This document shows positions 22,135 through 33,599 of a DNA stretch of 64,000 nt, piece after piece. A model generated the notes under the pieces. That model was not told the origin of the DNA, searched no databases, and saw only the letters and a program-made list of their open reading frames with translations. The stretch covers positions 24,919,153-24,983,152 of the forward strand of contig OX291545.1 in NCBI GenBank assembly GCA_946406115.1, written 5' to 3'. The stretch comes from Apoda limacodes. Taxonomy: Eukaryota; Arthropoda; Insecta; Lepidoptera; Limacodidae. Within the stretch, counting starts at the first letter, position 1. The number at the start of each line of letters is the position of its first letter. The position numbers and the translations under genes are program-made.

Positions 22135-22381
22135 TTAAGGGCCCTCTTACACCCCACTAGCGCTGCCATTAGATATCCTCAATTTTCTCTTCGTAGAAAT
22201 CGAATTTTTAAAATCCAAATGTCGCAAATATAAAGCTAGTCATAAGCTATTTTGAGAAGGTTTTATATAGTTTCTAAATAGTATCTGTGAGTTGTAGTTG
22301 GCATTTTTGCTAAAAGTGGCCCTTTTTTCTAATTGAGGATTTCTAATGGCGGCGCTAGTTAGCTGCTATATGCGCCTTAAG
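22135..22381. mobile_element. TTAA-flanked MITE (GGGCCC family), copy 1
   Basis: TTAA at both edges. The left end reads GGGCCCTCTTACACCCCACT and then AGCGCTGCCATTAGATATCC. The right end, inverted, reads GGCGCATATAGCAGC and then AGCGCCGCCATTAGAAATCC. The interior includes CAACTCACAGATA-type sequence on the minus strand. It is non-coding; an open frame crossing the left end (21985-22233) is incidental. Confidence 0.8.
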
Positions 22382-22599
22382 CTTTTTTTTTTAAGTCAAA
22401 CGCTAAAAAAATTATAGTTAAGATACGAAACAACTGTTATTTACACTTAGCTTATAATGTTCCATGGGCTTGCGTAAGGTTTATTTTTTAAATAGGGTTT
22501 TAAATTTTTTATAAATTTATTTTATTTCTAAATTTTTAGTTGATAATATTCTAGACCTATATATTTCTTTTAGAGGAATACTCTCATTAATTAAAAAGT

Positions 22600-22755
22600 A
22601 GAAGGTTCTTCCAGAATAGTATAAAAGTTTTAATGGATGGCGTTGCAAGCGTCAATAGGCTACGGTGACTGCTTAACATCAGGCGGGCTGTCTTCTTGTT
22701 TGCCAATTTGTGATACAAAATCGGCTCACTATCTGCAAATGTATCGGGCAAAATA
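22600..22755 (-). mobile_element. LINE 3'-tail fragment
   Basis: It contains ATGGCGTTGCAAGCGTCAAT, then GGTGACTGCTTAACATCAGG and CGGGCTGTCTTCTTG, the tail block also seen near 26200 and 62220. No coding remains. Confidence 0.6.
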
Positions 22756-22761
22756 CACACA

Positions 22762-22976
22762 ATAAGTTCCATGCTCAATTTTGCTAAAAACGGCTACTTT
22801 TACTTTTTTACTTTTACAACTCACAGATATTATGTAGCAACTATATAAAACCTTCTAAAAATAGCTTATGACTAGTTTTATATCTGCAACATTTGGATTT
22901 TAGAAATTCGTTTTCTACGAAGAGAAAATTGAGGATATCCAATTGAGGCGCTAGTGGACTGTAATAGGGCCTTTAA
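22762..22976. mobile_element. TTAA-flanked MITE (GGGCCC family), copy 2, inverted
   Basis: This is the same sequence as copy 1 in opposite orientation. It includes CAACTCACAGATATTATG, CTTATGACTAGTTTTATAT, TCTACGAAGAGAAAATTGAG and the end GGGCC next to TTTAAA at 22973. Its other end appears truncated. Copies 1 and 2 form a large inverted pair about 400 bp apart. Confidence 0.75.
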
Positions 22977-23394
22977 ACTGATGACTAAAAAGTGTTTGTT
23001 AGACACTTAATAGTCTGTATCTTGAAAACTACGAAAGCCATTTTGAAGAAACTTGTACAAATCCTAAAATTGAACGTTGATAAAAAAAATGATACATCGG
23101 TTAAGAAGCCCACATAGACTAACAAATATGAATACAGTGCAATCCTGACAATATTACTAACACCCGGGGTATATTGTTAACCTCTTTTTTTCAAGTCGGT
23201 TAAAAATATCATTTGTTGGTCTATCGAAGCCTTCTTTTCTGAGGAACGTGTAGAGTAGAGGTGTCAATTGTCCCTTGATGCTTTAAAAGACGCTTATAGG
23301 TTTACGCTATCAAGAGTATAACCAAAAGCCTTACGTCCAATATGTTCCAATAAATATGTTATGGTCAATTTTCGTCTGTCTGTCTGTCCGACCA

Positions 23395-23682
23395 TTAAGG
23401 GCCCTCTTACAGCCCACTAGCTTCGCCATTAGAAATCCTCTATCAATTTTCTCTTGGTAGAAAACGAATTTCTTAAATCCAAATGTTGTAAATATAAAAC
23501 TAGTCATAGGCTAGCGTATAAATATAAGGTTAATAGGTTAATAAGTTATATATAAGGTTTTATATAGTTTACAAATAATATCTGTGAGTTGTAGTTGGCA
23601 TTTCTGCTAAAAACGTCTACTTTTAGCAGAATTTAGAAAAAAATTAGGATATCTAATGGCGGCGCTGCTACATGGCCCTTAA
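23395..23682. mobile_element. TTAA-flanked MITE (GGGCCC family), copy 3
   Basis: TTAA at 23395-23398 and 23679-23682. The left end is GGGCCCTCTTACAGCCCACT; the right end, inverted, is GGGCCATGTAGCAGCGCCGC. The interior matches copies 1 and 2 (GTTGTAAATATAAAACTAGTC, GTTTTATATAGTTTACAAAT) with a small duplication around 23520-23560. Confidence 0.82.
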
Positions 23683-23689
23683 AGGGCTC

Positions 23690-26100
23690 TTTCTTTGAGA
23701 CCGAAATAGGTAGACGCCTCAAATTTTTGCAGAATATGTGTTATAATGTCAGATTCTTAACAAATAATACCAAAAACCTAAATGCGCGGATACTACATCC
23801 ATCTCAAGTTTTGGATCTAACTACAATGTGTGAACAAAAAGTATACTTTCTAACTATACTGAAATGTAAAGAAACAAGTAGATAGCCCACCTGTGAACTG
23901 TACTTACTATCAGTGTAAATAAAATGTCAAACAAGTCATAGATATAAATAAATAAATGAAATCACTACATGTTGTTATTAAGATATCTAAACAAAAATAT
24001 TATGTCAATTAAAATATTAACAATTAAAATCACGCACCAACGATGACTTTATGTTTTTTTTCGGAAGGTATAAGAGTGTAATAGTTATAGTTATTATTTT
24101 AAAGTTTTCGTATAATTGATGTGGAAGTGTGAGTGGTAGATTTATTATTTACCACGAAACACAACACTACAAGAATAAACGTTATAAACTGAACTGCTGC
24201 TTTATTTGTAGCTAGTAAAATAACATTACAATAATTGGTAAATGATTATAATTGTAAAATATCTAAAAGTTACAATATATAAAAAAACAACACTTTGCTA
24301 GGAAACCTAACGTTCAGTGTCAGATGTCAGTATTGGGGATTCGTTAATTGTTCTGCCCCGTTCGACTCGCACTTGACCACTCTCAAAACCACCCGAGCTT
24401 AGTTTGTATGCAAAATTTAATCGAAGGGTGATAACAAGAAGTATGTTTAATTAAGCTTGCCAGATTCCATCACAAGATGGAAGGATAAAAAAGGAAGCAT
24501 TGTGAGTTAAATAAAAGCAAGTAAAAATACCTGATGATGATATCAGTAAACCCGATTAAGTTGATGCTTTACTTCAAGTTACTTCTTCATCACAGCAAGA
24601 AAACCTTTATAACACTTAACATGATAACCAATATTATCATTAACTTCTTTTGGTAGACAAACAATATGATATTTAAGATTATGTTATTTTCTTATTTTCA
24701 AAATCGATTTACTTTTCTCTAAAGTAGTTGGTGTAAATTGTATAGTTTTTTCATCAGTTATTTCATTACAAATCACAGAAACTAAAGGATCAGATTCCTA
24801 TTGCACACTATTTACTTATCAAATAAATTCAATTGTTATTAAATATTAATATCAAATATTACAATGCCCCTAGGTTGCTGCACAATTAACTTTAATATAC
24901 TTATATACTTTAAATTTTGGAACAGGCATAACTCACAATATGAAACAGACTGATTTTAGTTTTTCTGTCTGTTTGTAACCTCATCACACTTAAACCGCTG
25001 TAACGATTAAGATGTGATTTGGCATGGAGAGAGCTTGAGCCAACAGTTCTGACTCCTGAAGGTAATGGTTGGAATTTAATCGAGGACACATATGTTTTTA
25101 ATTTGTTTGAGTAAGATACTGTTCCTTCTTCAATCTAAGAAATACTTTTACAACAGCCACCTGATGTTGATAAAAACGAGTCAAAAGAAGCTAAGGAAGA
25201 CAACTCGGGTAAAATATGACTTTATTAATTCAATAATATAAATAAATGGAGTCTTATGTACGCAAGATCCGATTGATAACAAAATTTTAAATGTATCAAT
25301 TTTATTTTGAGATCAGATGATAAAGTAAAGAGTCAGATGATGATGAAGAAAAAATAGTGACGAGTTAGATGTTTTAAACTTATGTAGATATCATTATAAT
25401 CAATAAAATATAAATCTCCTAATAATTTTCAGTCCCATGTTATAGCACTCGCACCATTGAATTCACATTACGCTCTATACTCGCACACCCACAGCCTCTT
25501 TCCCCTCGCCTGTCAAGGTCTTATGCTAGCCAGAACCACCTGTCATTGTATCTCCTATTTCTAAACTCTTACTTAAACACGTGTTCAAATTCCAACCTTG
25601 CAGAACAAAGTTTATTTGTAGCCATATACTGTGACCTTGTGACCCACCTGTCCGGTATTTGTGCTCACACAAATCGTCTGGCATTTTTTTCCTAACTTTA
25701 TAATCAATAAACTAAGTCGTAGTAAATTTTGAAGCTTACAGCGTTAAGTTTTGTTTTTAACATTTATTGACAGTTTAAAAAATATAGAGGCCGCTGATGT
25801 GCAGGGCTGAGGCCTGCCAGGCCATGGTTACTATACTTAGCATGCTATAATTCATCACTAAACAAATTTCTAGCCTTACAGGAATACCGTTACCTGAACT
25901 GACTGACTGGGTTCACTAGCTCTTAGTCTAGGGAGGAATTGCGTGATTTTATGAATCGTACCCGTGCGGAGGTAGCTCTGCTTTAGCTCAGAAGATCTTG
26001 ACGTTTGTGCAGTAGCAATCATGAGACAATCCTCGCTGGTATGGAATGTTTTATTGCTAACCCGCGAGTAGTTGCCGGAATAAAAACGACCGTGGTTTAA
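23690..26100. other. AT-rich spacer with one weak candidate decayed coding stretch
   Basis: Between about 24450 and 25370 a plus-strand reading gives broken peptide pieces (ACQIPSQDGRIKKEAL, then PPDVDKNESKEAKEDNSG with a possible acceptor near 25155 and donor near 25210, then KESDDDEEKI). Stops interrupt it. I cannot assign it to a family, and it may be chance. The rest shows no feature I can support. Confidence 0.3.
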
Positions 26101-26107
26101 TCGATCG

Positions 26108-26245
26108 TGGCGGATTTTAATATGGGTTCTTCAAAAAAGAATTTATTAGATTTTAAAGGGTTGGCGACGCACGATTGTCGCACCGCGTGTTGCAAGCGTC
26201 CATAAGCTGCGGTGACTGCTTATCATCAGGCGACTGAAAAAACAA
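26108..26245 (+). mobile_element. LINE 3'-end fragment
   Basis: It contains GGGTTCTTCAAAAAAGAATT, TTATTAGATTTTAAAGGGTT, then CGCACCGCGTGTTGCAAGCG and GGTGACTGCTTATCATCAGG. These match the tail of the LINE at 10444-11530. It is 5'-truncated and non-coding. Confidence 0.7.
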
Positions 26246-26869
26246 AGCGTTGTGTAAAGATAGACATAGCTTACATCTCATTCAGTCAATTATAGGTAGG
26301 TAGATTATTTGTCCGATCGGAATCCGTTTAGTTTTCAAAAGAAACAAAAAAATCAAAACCTAAATAGTTTAAGGATTTTAGAAGGTTAACAAATGTATTA
26401 GGAATAAAAACCCAAAAAAATGCCCCCGATGCTCAGTTACCCCTGAAAAGTGGTGGGGTGAAGCGGGGTCAAAAGTGTTTTTTTTCAGTTTATGGCTAAG
26501 CGTGACGTCCTATCGAAAATAACCTGTACAAAAATTGAAGGCCTATTAAAAATCAACAACTTTTGCAGAATACACTTTTTACCAAAGTCTCAAAATTTTT
26601 CAAATGGTTTGGCGGAAAACTTTGTAGGTTCGATGTGTGGTATAAATATAAGTTTTTTATCAGAGTTTTACTCCCAGATCTCTTATTTAATCTACTTTTT
26701 TGAGGTAACTGTTGTCTATATGGTATTTGGACATTATGTTATTTAGTTTCCTCGAAAATTTTTTGGAACATTTGTATAAGTTTAGTTTCATGTTGTTATT
26801 TTTACATCACTTAAAAAGATTGTTTAGATCATCTTGTAGTTATTCTAAATACTATTAACTTTAGCCGAT

Positions 26870-27190
26870 TTGTTGATCGTCGGCGTATATAACCCGACGC
26901 GACCCTTGGGGGACTCCTGATGTTATATTGTACCATTAAAAACTACATGAGAAAATCTATTAGTCAAGTAGGAGTGAAACCAATTCAGCAAGAAGCCAGT
27001 GAAACCAAAGGCTGCAATCTTTTCTATCAAAATAGAGCGAGATATTCTATCAAAGGCCTTACAGAAGTCGGTATCTAAATATACAAAATCTATTTGTTTT
27101 TGTGTGTCCATCGATTTCATTAAAAGTGATAACATTTGTACTAGTGGTTGTAATCACGATGATTTGAGAGAACCATTTTGATAAGTAGTC
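26870..27190 (-). mobile_element. Reverse transcriptase fragment with internal deletion
   Basis: The minus-strand frame 27135-26923 gives DFVYLDTDFCKAFDRISRSI (first catalytic Asp region), then LLNWFHSYLTNRFSHVVFNG. After a one-base frame change it reads ITSGVPQGSRRVIYADDQQIG: the PQG motif is joined almost directly to YADD, so roughly 30 or more residues normally between them are missing. Upstream residues (YQNGSLKSS) fit the QNGF region of LINE reverse transcriptases. It is inactive, and from a different family from 18890-19480. Confidence 0.82.
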
Positions 27191-27199
27191 ATGTATTGT

Positions 27200-28220
27200 T
27201 CAATGTGTTTTCGTTTTGCGAGACATAAACACGTCACCGTGGCAAGCTCGCGTACGGTAAATCCATGAAATGCTAAAAAAAATATCCATACATACTGCAT
27301 TTTTCAAAATGACTAGCGTGACTTTGCTGTGGCAACAGTTGTTCAGAAGAACACATAAGAAAAACATGTAAACCACTTTTGCGCAATGTCCCCTACCTAT
27401 TAACTATCTAATCTAATCATTTGATGCAGTTGATGTGATTGAGTGCCTGGGTGGATGTTGAACTTTGAACATCTAGATATGGAAATTAAGCCTTAGGCTG
27501 ATTTTCTTTGCATTACTAGTAATAGGAAATTGTTATACAGTATAAAGTTATACAGTGCAACAAACTTCTCATACCCTCTGATCTTAGGTGTTTCGTCGTT
27601 ACTGTCGTAGTAAGTAAAGTAAGTTGACACTATTTAAATTTAATATATGGCGAATATAGTTGACCACCGGGTCAGAAAAGTTTGTTGTACTATACCAGGG
27701 TTTGCACTAAGCGTGTAGCCATTTTTGAAGCCCTAGCCAAGTGTGCATAGCGGGGATAGCGGTAATTGAAGCGCCTTTGGCGCAGTAGACAAACAGGGTA
27801 CAGATTCATAAAAAATATCCACATTATTTAATTGGATATTTTTTGACTTGGCTTTAACTATTTCTTGTTATCTTCATCATACAGTTTCGAAACTCTTGCA
27901 CAGAAAATGCTTAGAAGCTTTATAAATAAGCTTCATTCCCATAGACAGCACGGCATACGTAGGCGGTCCTGTATCTGTATAAGCGCCAGCCTTGTTGCTT
28001 AATGCGTCATCCCTTACCAGCCCTATACCTTCCGACTGCTGAGCCTACTCACAGCGTACCCTCTTACCTTAGCTCAGTGCGGATTGTGGACTTTACATTA
28101 TCGATCGATACTTCACAAATTTTTTTTCGACGTATGCAAGTTTCTTAACGATATTTTTATATACAGAAGAGACAGATGTGTAAACAAACAATGTACTTAA
28201 AATATTTGAAAAAAAGAATC
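27200..28220. other. Spacer containing one small MITE
   Basis: Apart from the MITE at 27551-27697, I see no exon, RNA gene or clear repeat in this stretch. Confidence 0.5.
27551..27697. mobile_element. Small MITE, CAACAAACTT ends, copy 1
   Basis: It starts TACAGTGCAACAAACTTCTC and ends, inverted, TATAGTACAACAAACTTTTC followed by TGACCCGGTGG. The body is about 147 bp and non-coding. Related copies lie at 35243-35378 and 41791-41930. Confidence 0.75.
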
Positions 28221-28224
28221 ATTG

Positions 28225-28315
28225 GTACACTCTGTCGGGCTTAAACCTCCGCACCTTAGAGTCAGAAACCGAAACCACTTAGCCACCACACGTCATAAGT
28301 CATTACTGTCACAAA
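28225..28315 (-). mobile_element. tRNA-derived SINE head
   Basis: On the minus strand an A-box-like TGGCTAAGTGGTTTCGG (28269-28285) precedes a B-box-like GAGGTTTAAGCCC (28237-28249). The spacing fits a pol III promoter. It does not fold into an intact tRNA by eye, so I call it a SINE rather than a gene. Confidence 0.6.
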
Positions 28316-28319
28316 AATA

Positions 28320-29570
28320 TGCGGATGGAAAAAGTGTTATAAAAATCCATTGTTAATGTGCCGAGCGGGAAGATATTTTTAATGGTGTTCGTACAAGGAA
28401 CAAAAGTAGCCAGGATCATTTAACTACTAGAATTGTCTGTGGGCATTATAACTAGAAATTAGTCATCTACTAAGATTATCAATGACCTTATACATCGAAA
28501 TTTGTTACAGTCCTGAGTACTATTCTTGTCGTGAAAAAATATATGTTGTAGTTCTGCAAACTTTGGCTATTAAAACAGTCACAAAGAAAATTAATTCTGA
28601 CACTCTCTCCTTGGGCTATAATGGTCTTTGAAAGTTATAGACAAATTCAAAAAACTACGTTATCAACGCATACTTGCACCTCTTTTATAAACTTCAAATA
28701 AAGAATTTGTCTTTTATTTTCCTTGTAGGTGTGGTTTAAAGTACTACCTATGTATCTATAAAGTATCACTAAAAAAAAAACAGTGCGATTTACAACTCGT
28801 GTGTAGGTATTAAGACGTAATAGTCAGCATGACAGAACCAAGAGTGATTTTGAAAGTTTGAGTAATACCAAGTGTTTATACTTTTTTGGAAGTGTACCAA
28901 AGTATCAGACATCAAATATAAAGGGGCACACACACAATTTGTATTACTTTTGGAAGCCAATAACTCGCAAATCTTAGAGAAAAACTACTTAAAAACCTCA
29001 AATGCATTTTTGAAGACCCATCCAAAGATACTCCATACGATGGAGTGTGCAAAATATTACATTGCGTTTGTAATTTCCGTACCCCCCGTTTTATACACAA
29101 TGTTTTTCATCACATTTGCGAGTAAAAAAATAAAAAACATAAGGCAAATAAATAAATAAACTTACCAAAACACAATTTAAATGGCATGAATAGAAGTAGA
29201 GAAAATAACACCACCGTTAGATGGCACTAGATCTTTTAAAAAAAAATTAATTGAAAAAGTTTTGGCTGAAGTTAAAACTTGTAATAAAATTGCTCGTTTG
29301 TATTGTGCGCGTAGTTCATATTTTGAACGACCAGCTTTTAAACATACTTATATACTATATGTATAATAGAATAGGGGCGGTAATGACGCTATCAATTGTT
29401 CTTTTAATGTGCGCTTTGACTTCAAAAAAAAAAGCTCGTGGGATTATTTTGCCTGCAAGTAATGACACTGTTTACGAGTAAGTGTGATGAAAAAATATTT
29501 ACACTACACATGCTCTGAAAGAACCTTCATGCATAGTCAAAAATAGGCTTGAAGGTACATATTTGCAGAT
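28320..29570. other. Spacer with no supported gene
   Basis: Open frames at 28872-29159 and 29251-29481 have AT-driven composition and no motif I recognise. A short repeat shared with 6815-6862 lies near 29459-29505. Confidence 0.5.
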
Positions 29571-29612
29571 ATTATTACTTTCTTGCCCGTTAAGAGGCAA
29601 GAAAGTAATAAT
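29571..29612. repeat. Perfect 17-bp hairpin, 8-nt loop
   Basis: ATTATTACTTTCTTGCC at 29571-29587 is exactly inverted at 29596-29612, with loop CGTTAAGA. It is the longest of the isolated short hairpins in the window. Function unknown. Confidence 0.88.
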
Positions 29613-30269
29613 AAAAAAGCACTTTCTATTTGAAAACTGGCGAAAAAGCTAAATAGCTTCTTCTTATTTGGTACAGTGCCATCTGTGTTTATAAAAGTGA
29701 ATTATTATTCGTTAAGTAAATTAAAACTTTAATTAATTATATTTTATTATCCTCGCATTTGTAGTGCGAAGAACTATGTTATCACTCGAGTGAAAATACA
29801 ATTCCCGCTTCGTGTGTATTAACTACACCCTCATAGGTAATCGCTCACTTTCACATCTCGGTGAACAACGTAATATTTTAACCCGCAGTGCAAAGTATGA
29901 ACAGCCCTAAAAAAAATCTTATTGTCATAACAAATCTGTATGGCGGTTTACCTTTAATAAAAAATATTATTTTAAGCATCTAAAAGCAGAATTATAAGCT
30001 GTGACATACGGACAGTCATACATGTTGAATTTATAAGTGTTCCATTTTAACCATTTGGCTGCGGAACCCTAAATACGAATGCAAGTAGTTCCACTGTTAT
30101 ACGATTATGCATCACATGAGCTTTGACAATCGTCCAATATTTTTATAATTATACCGAAATAACACGTGCGTTGGTATTTATTACAATGAACGTTGATATA
30201 TTTTAATCTAGCCATTATTGTATCATTCATTAGAACACGTAGGTAATATTTTTATATTATACCTATGTA

Positions 30270-30450
30270 AACTAGCTTGCCCGGCAGTCAGCAGTGGCCT
30301 CGCTGTTCTACAGCTCCTGATTATTTGGTGATCTAGACCATCCAGGGACTTACTCAAAAACATACAAAAATTACATCAAAATTGGTCTAGCCGTTTTGGA
30401 GAAGTTCAGTAACTTATACACGTACAGAAGAATTATAAAAAGCAATAAAC
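30270..30450 (+). repeat. Interspersed repeat fragment (CTAGCTTGCCCGGCAG type)
   Basis: It begins AACTAGCTTGCCCGGCAG, as at 1853, and continues with ATTGGTCTAGCCGTTTTGGA and GAAGTTCAGTAACTTATACA. This looks like the end of a widespread lepidopteran repeat, possibly RTE-derived; the class is uncertain. Confidence 0.5.
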
Positions 30451-30877
30451 TGACTGACAGATATCAACGTACAGCGCAGCACAAACTACTTGGTCTAACT
30501 AGAAACTAAAATATTGCACAGAGGTTCCTGTTATAACGTAGGCAAGCACTAAGAAAGGAAAATTTTCAAAATTCATCCCCCAGAGTGGAAAATAGGGGTA
30601 AAAAGTTTGTATGAAAACCCGTCACTTTTGAAGCTATAAATTCAGCATATAAATTTAAGGTTAAAAATTAATGTTAAGACGGTAAATTTTTAAAAAATCG
30701 TCCATTAGAGTAGAGTTCCGATATTTTTGTAGGTAAAAGCATAAATATTTTAAATCTTTTTTTTGACGTGAAACATTTTTAAAGTCACACCATTTCACAT
30801 TTAATATAGTTTTAAAGGCGTAAACGTGGTGTGGTGTTATAGTGGCAGGTGAACAACGGCAATTTCGCTCCAAAACT

Positions 30878-31443
30878 GCAAATCGATGTAGAGTTTAGCC
30901 GTCTGGCACACAGGTACTTTAAGGCGAAACAATAAGAAAGCGGGTTCTTTTTTTCTTAAAATCCAAAAAGTATTTTCAAAACATATCAAGTTTGGGCCCC
31001 TCCAGGTAGAAGACGGCTCAGTATTTTTACTCTAATATATACCTTAAATGATAGTTTATATCCTCATTTTTAACCCCCTGAAAGCAACTTGGAAAATATT
31101 AAAATTTTGTATTTTTTTTTGAATTTTTGAATAGTGCAATGTGAGACGGGTTCTTAAACTTCAGATCTTTATGAGACTTATGTGAACTGTACTGTACCCT
31201 GCTGCTTCTGTTTACTGGTGCTATTTAAGTGTATTTAAAAATTTTAAAAAAATATTAAATTTTAATATTTTCCAAATTGTTTTCAGAGGGTTAAAAATGA
31301 GGATATAAACTATTATTTACGGTTAATATTAGAGAAAAATACTGATCAGTTTTCTATCGGGGCCCAAACTTGGTATGTTATTTGTATATTGTTTTGCCCT
31401 AAAGTACCTGTGTGCCAAACGGCTAAACTCTACATCGATTTGC
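30878..31443. repeat. Fold-back element: large inverted repeat
   Basis: The left arm (about 30878-31108) and right arm (about 31255-31443) are inverted copies with small indels. Shared blocks include GCAAATCGATGTAGAGTTTA, GGCACACAGGTACTTTA, AAGTTTGGGCCCC, CAGTATTTTT and AGTTTATATCCTCATTTTTA. The loop is about 145 bp. The outer part of the right arm is then included in the tandem duplication at 31401-31714. Confidence 0.82.
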
Positions 31444-31714
31444 AATTTTTTTTTGCGTACACCTAGGACTATTATTATTTGGCTTATATAGTGAGCTCGC
31501 TGTTGCGACCTTGAACAAAACCGGCGCTCTCTCCCCTCTTCCACTTAGTATTACTACCTAAAGTACCTGTGTGCCAAACGGCTAAACTCTACATCGATTT
31601 GCAGTTTTTTTTGCGTACACCTAGGACTATTATTATTTGGCTTATATAGTGAGCTCGCTGTTGCGACCTTGAACAAAACCGGCGCTCTCTCCCCTCTTCC
31701 ACTTAGTATTAGTA
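31401..31714. repeat. Near-perfect tandem duplication, unit 159 bp
   Basis: The unit starting AAAGTACCTGTGTGCCAAAC at 31401 begins again at 31560. It runs through TAGGACTATTATTATTTGG to CTCTCCCCTCTTCCACTTAG. The copies differ in T-run length and one base. On the minus strand each unit carries TATATAAG near 31480 and 31638, a TATA-like box. Open frames across it repeat the same peptide and look fortuitous. Confidence 0.88.
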
Positions 31715-32390
31715 TAGTTCTCCATTCAGATGTGATCACTCGGTAATTCGTACGTGTGTGTACAGAGTTCATCTTGACTAATTGATTTAATTAATAATTG
31801 AGTATTTGGCACAATTTTTACACGTAGAATAAAAAAAAACTTTATTTTTTTTAATAAAAAATATACTTTTTCGGTCTCACTATGTGCGATAGCAAATGTA
31901 AATGATGCCTATCGTTGAAAAATCGTCGTAGAGGCTATGGGTTACGTACAGATTCCCCAATATCCAGTACCGAATGAGCGAGACAGTTTCAAGATCCTCA
32001 AAAAGCTGGCATGGCACAAGAAAATAAATGTTCCATTTAATGTCTCTTTTTGTTTTTTTAATTGTACTTTAGTTTATTTGTATTATTGATAGTGTTTTTA
32101 AAAGAGTAACTATCGAGTTTCTTGCCGGATTCTTCTCGGTAGAAATCAACAACATTGTGAACCGGCGGGAAGGCGGGAGGGTTCAAAAAATAATATTTTA
32201 TAACTTTGACGATTCAAAAGTGATTGTAAAATCCTTATTTGAATAAACCATTTTGACTTTGACTTTGACTTTATAACCAACTACTAAGTTTTTAGCTGTT
32301 TATCGTAATACTTACTAAAATATTGGAATTTTCATAAATTTTAGCCTATTTTAGCCTTTAGGGGATGATTTTCCATAAAGGTTAATCACT

Positions 32391-33560
32391 TTATACCACT
32401 TAGGGGGCAAACAAGCTAACGGTTTACTGAGGGTAGGCAGTCACTGCAGTCTACGGACGCTTGCAAAACCTGGGGCATCACTTGCACGTTGCCGAACCTT
32501 CAAAAATCTAATAACTTGTTTATGAAGAACATACTGTAGTCCTTAGAGAAAACCATGGCAGATAGCTCATTCTACAATCTAAGTGTTCGCGGCAGGAAGT
32601 TTCTCTGAAACCGCACTATGCGCGACCATTTATGTTCTAAAGTATGAGAACAAATTCCCTGCCGATGGCGAGCGGTGCGATGGTAGAAAGTATTGGGCAT
32701 GGGCATTATTTCGACCATTTCCGCAGAACACATCCTATTGTACAAGCGGTAAAACACACACAGGAAAGCAAGTCTCTCCGTAAACTTAAGGGTTCGATAC
32801 GAGGTGAGTTTTTGATCGTCGACAATTCTCACAGTCCGTCGTTAAACCCAGTCAATCGAGCCACGTTGTACTCCATATGGGGCCGGTTGGACTTATAGAG
32901 CAGCAACATTTGCCCCAACGTGAAATACTGCTTCGCTTTGGTGATTACACCAAGTTTTTGGACGCCAGCTTCACCTAGTTTTGTAAATTATCTCCAAACT
33001 GAATATGGCTGGAGATGTCAACTCCAAGAATCCCAATGCTCTTGGAGATGGTGAGGGGAGTGTTCTGGATTTATAGGACCTCAGTAAATTGGTTTTTATT
33101 AGTGTCTTCGTAGTGTTAAATCAAAATTGATGTTTTCTCGTTCCCAGTCAGAGACCTTGGACAGAGTAGTCTCGGTTTGAGACACAAGTTTTCCGCGCAT
33201 TTCCTCCACAACGGAACGAGGATATTTGCACGTTCCGTGTAATAAGCGTCTTCAGCACTGTCATCTGCATAGCAATGAATGTTGTTGATGGCCAACATGT
33301 TATTGATATGCAGTAGTAAACAACGTAGGAGACAGCACAGAGCCTTGCGGGACACCAGCATTAATGCTCTTGCTAACAACTACGGCTCGTATGCGTCTGC
33401 CGGACAAAAAGCTAGCCACCCATTTGGCAACATTGATAGAATACCCCGGTTTCATACACGATCGAACGCCTTCGCTATGTTCAGGCTACATGCCGATGCC
33501 TTCCCAATGACTCTCTGAACTAGTGCCCATCGGTGTGTAGATACACTAAGTCACCAGTCG
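32391..33560 (-). mobile_element. Degenerate LINE, RT domain to 3' tail (same family as 10444-11530)
   Basis: Minus-strand pieces in changing frames: an ESFSRSFDRV-like region near 33460, ALMLVSRKALCCLLR near 33350 (a shifted GVPQGSVLSPTLF), NIHCYADDSAEDAYYTERAN at about 33230-33290 with the YADD motif, then LGITSSHIQF and AKQYFTLGQMLLLYKSNRPH near 32900-33000, FYHRTARHRQG near 32670, and a tail ending TATACCACTTAGGGGGC at 32391. Frameshifts make it inactive. Confidence 0.75.
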
Positions 33561-33599
33561 AGCGATCGTGGCAAAAGAAGCTGTCTTCACTTTAACATA

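Noticed and set aside
23395..23682. A retroviral LTR, suggested by repeated ends
   Set aside because: The ends are inverted, not direct, and TTAA-bordered; no primer-binding site or viral coding sequence is present.
31329..31772. Two similar short proteins on the minus strand
   Set aside because: They are the same chance frame repeated by the 159-bp tandem duplication, running through the fold-back arm.
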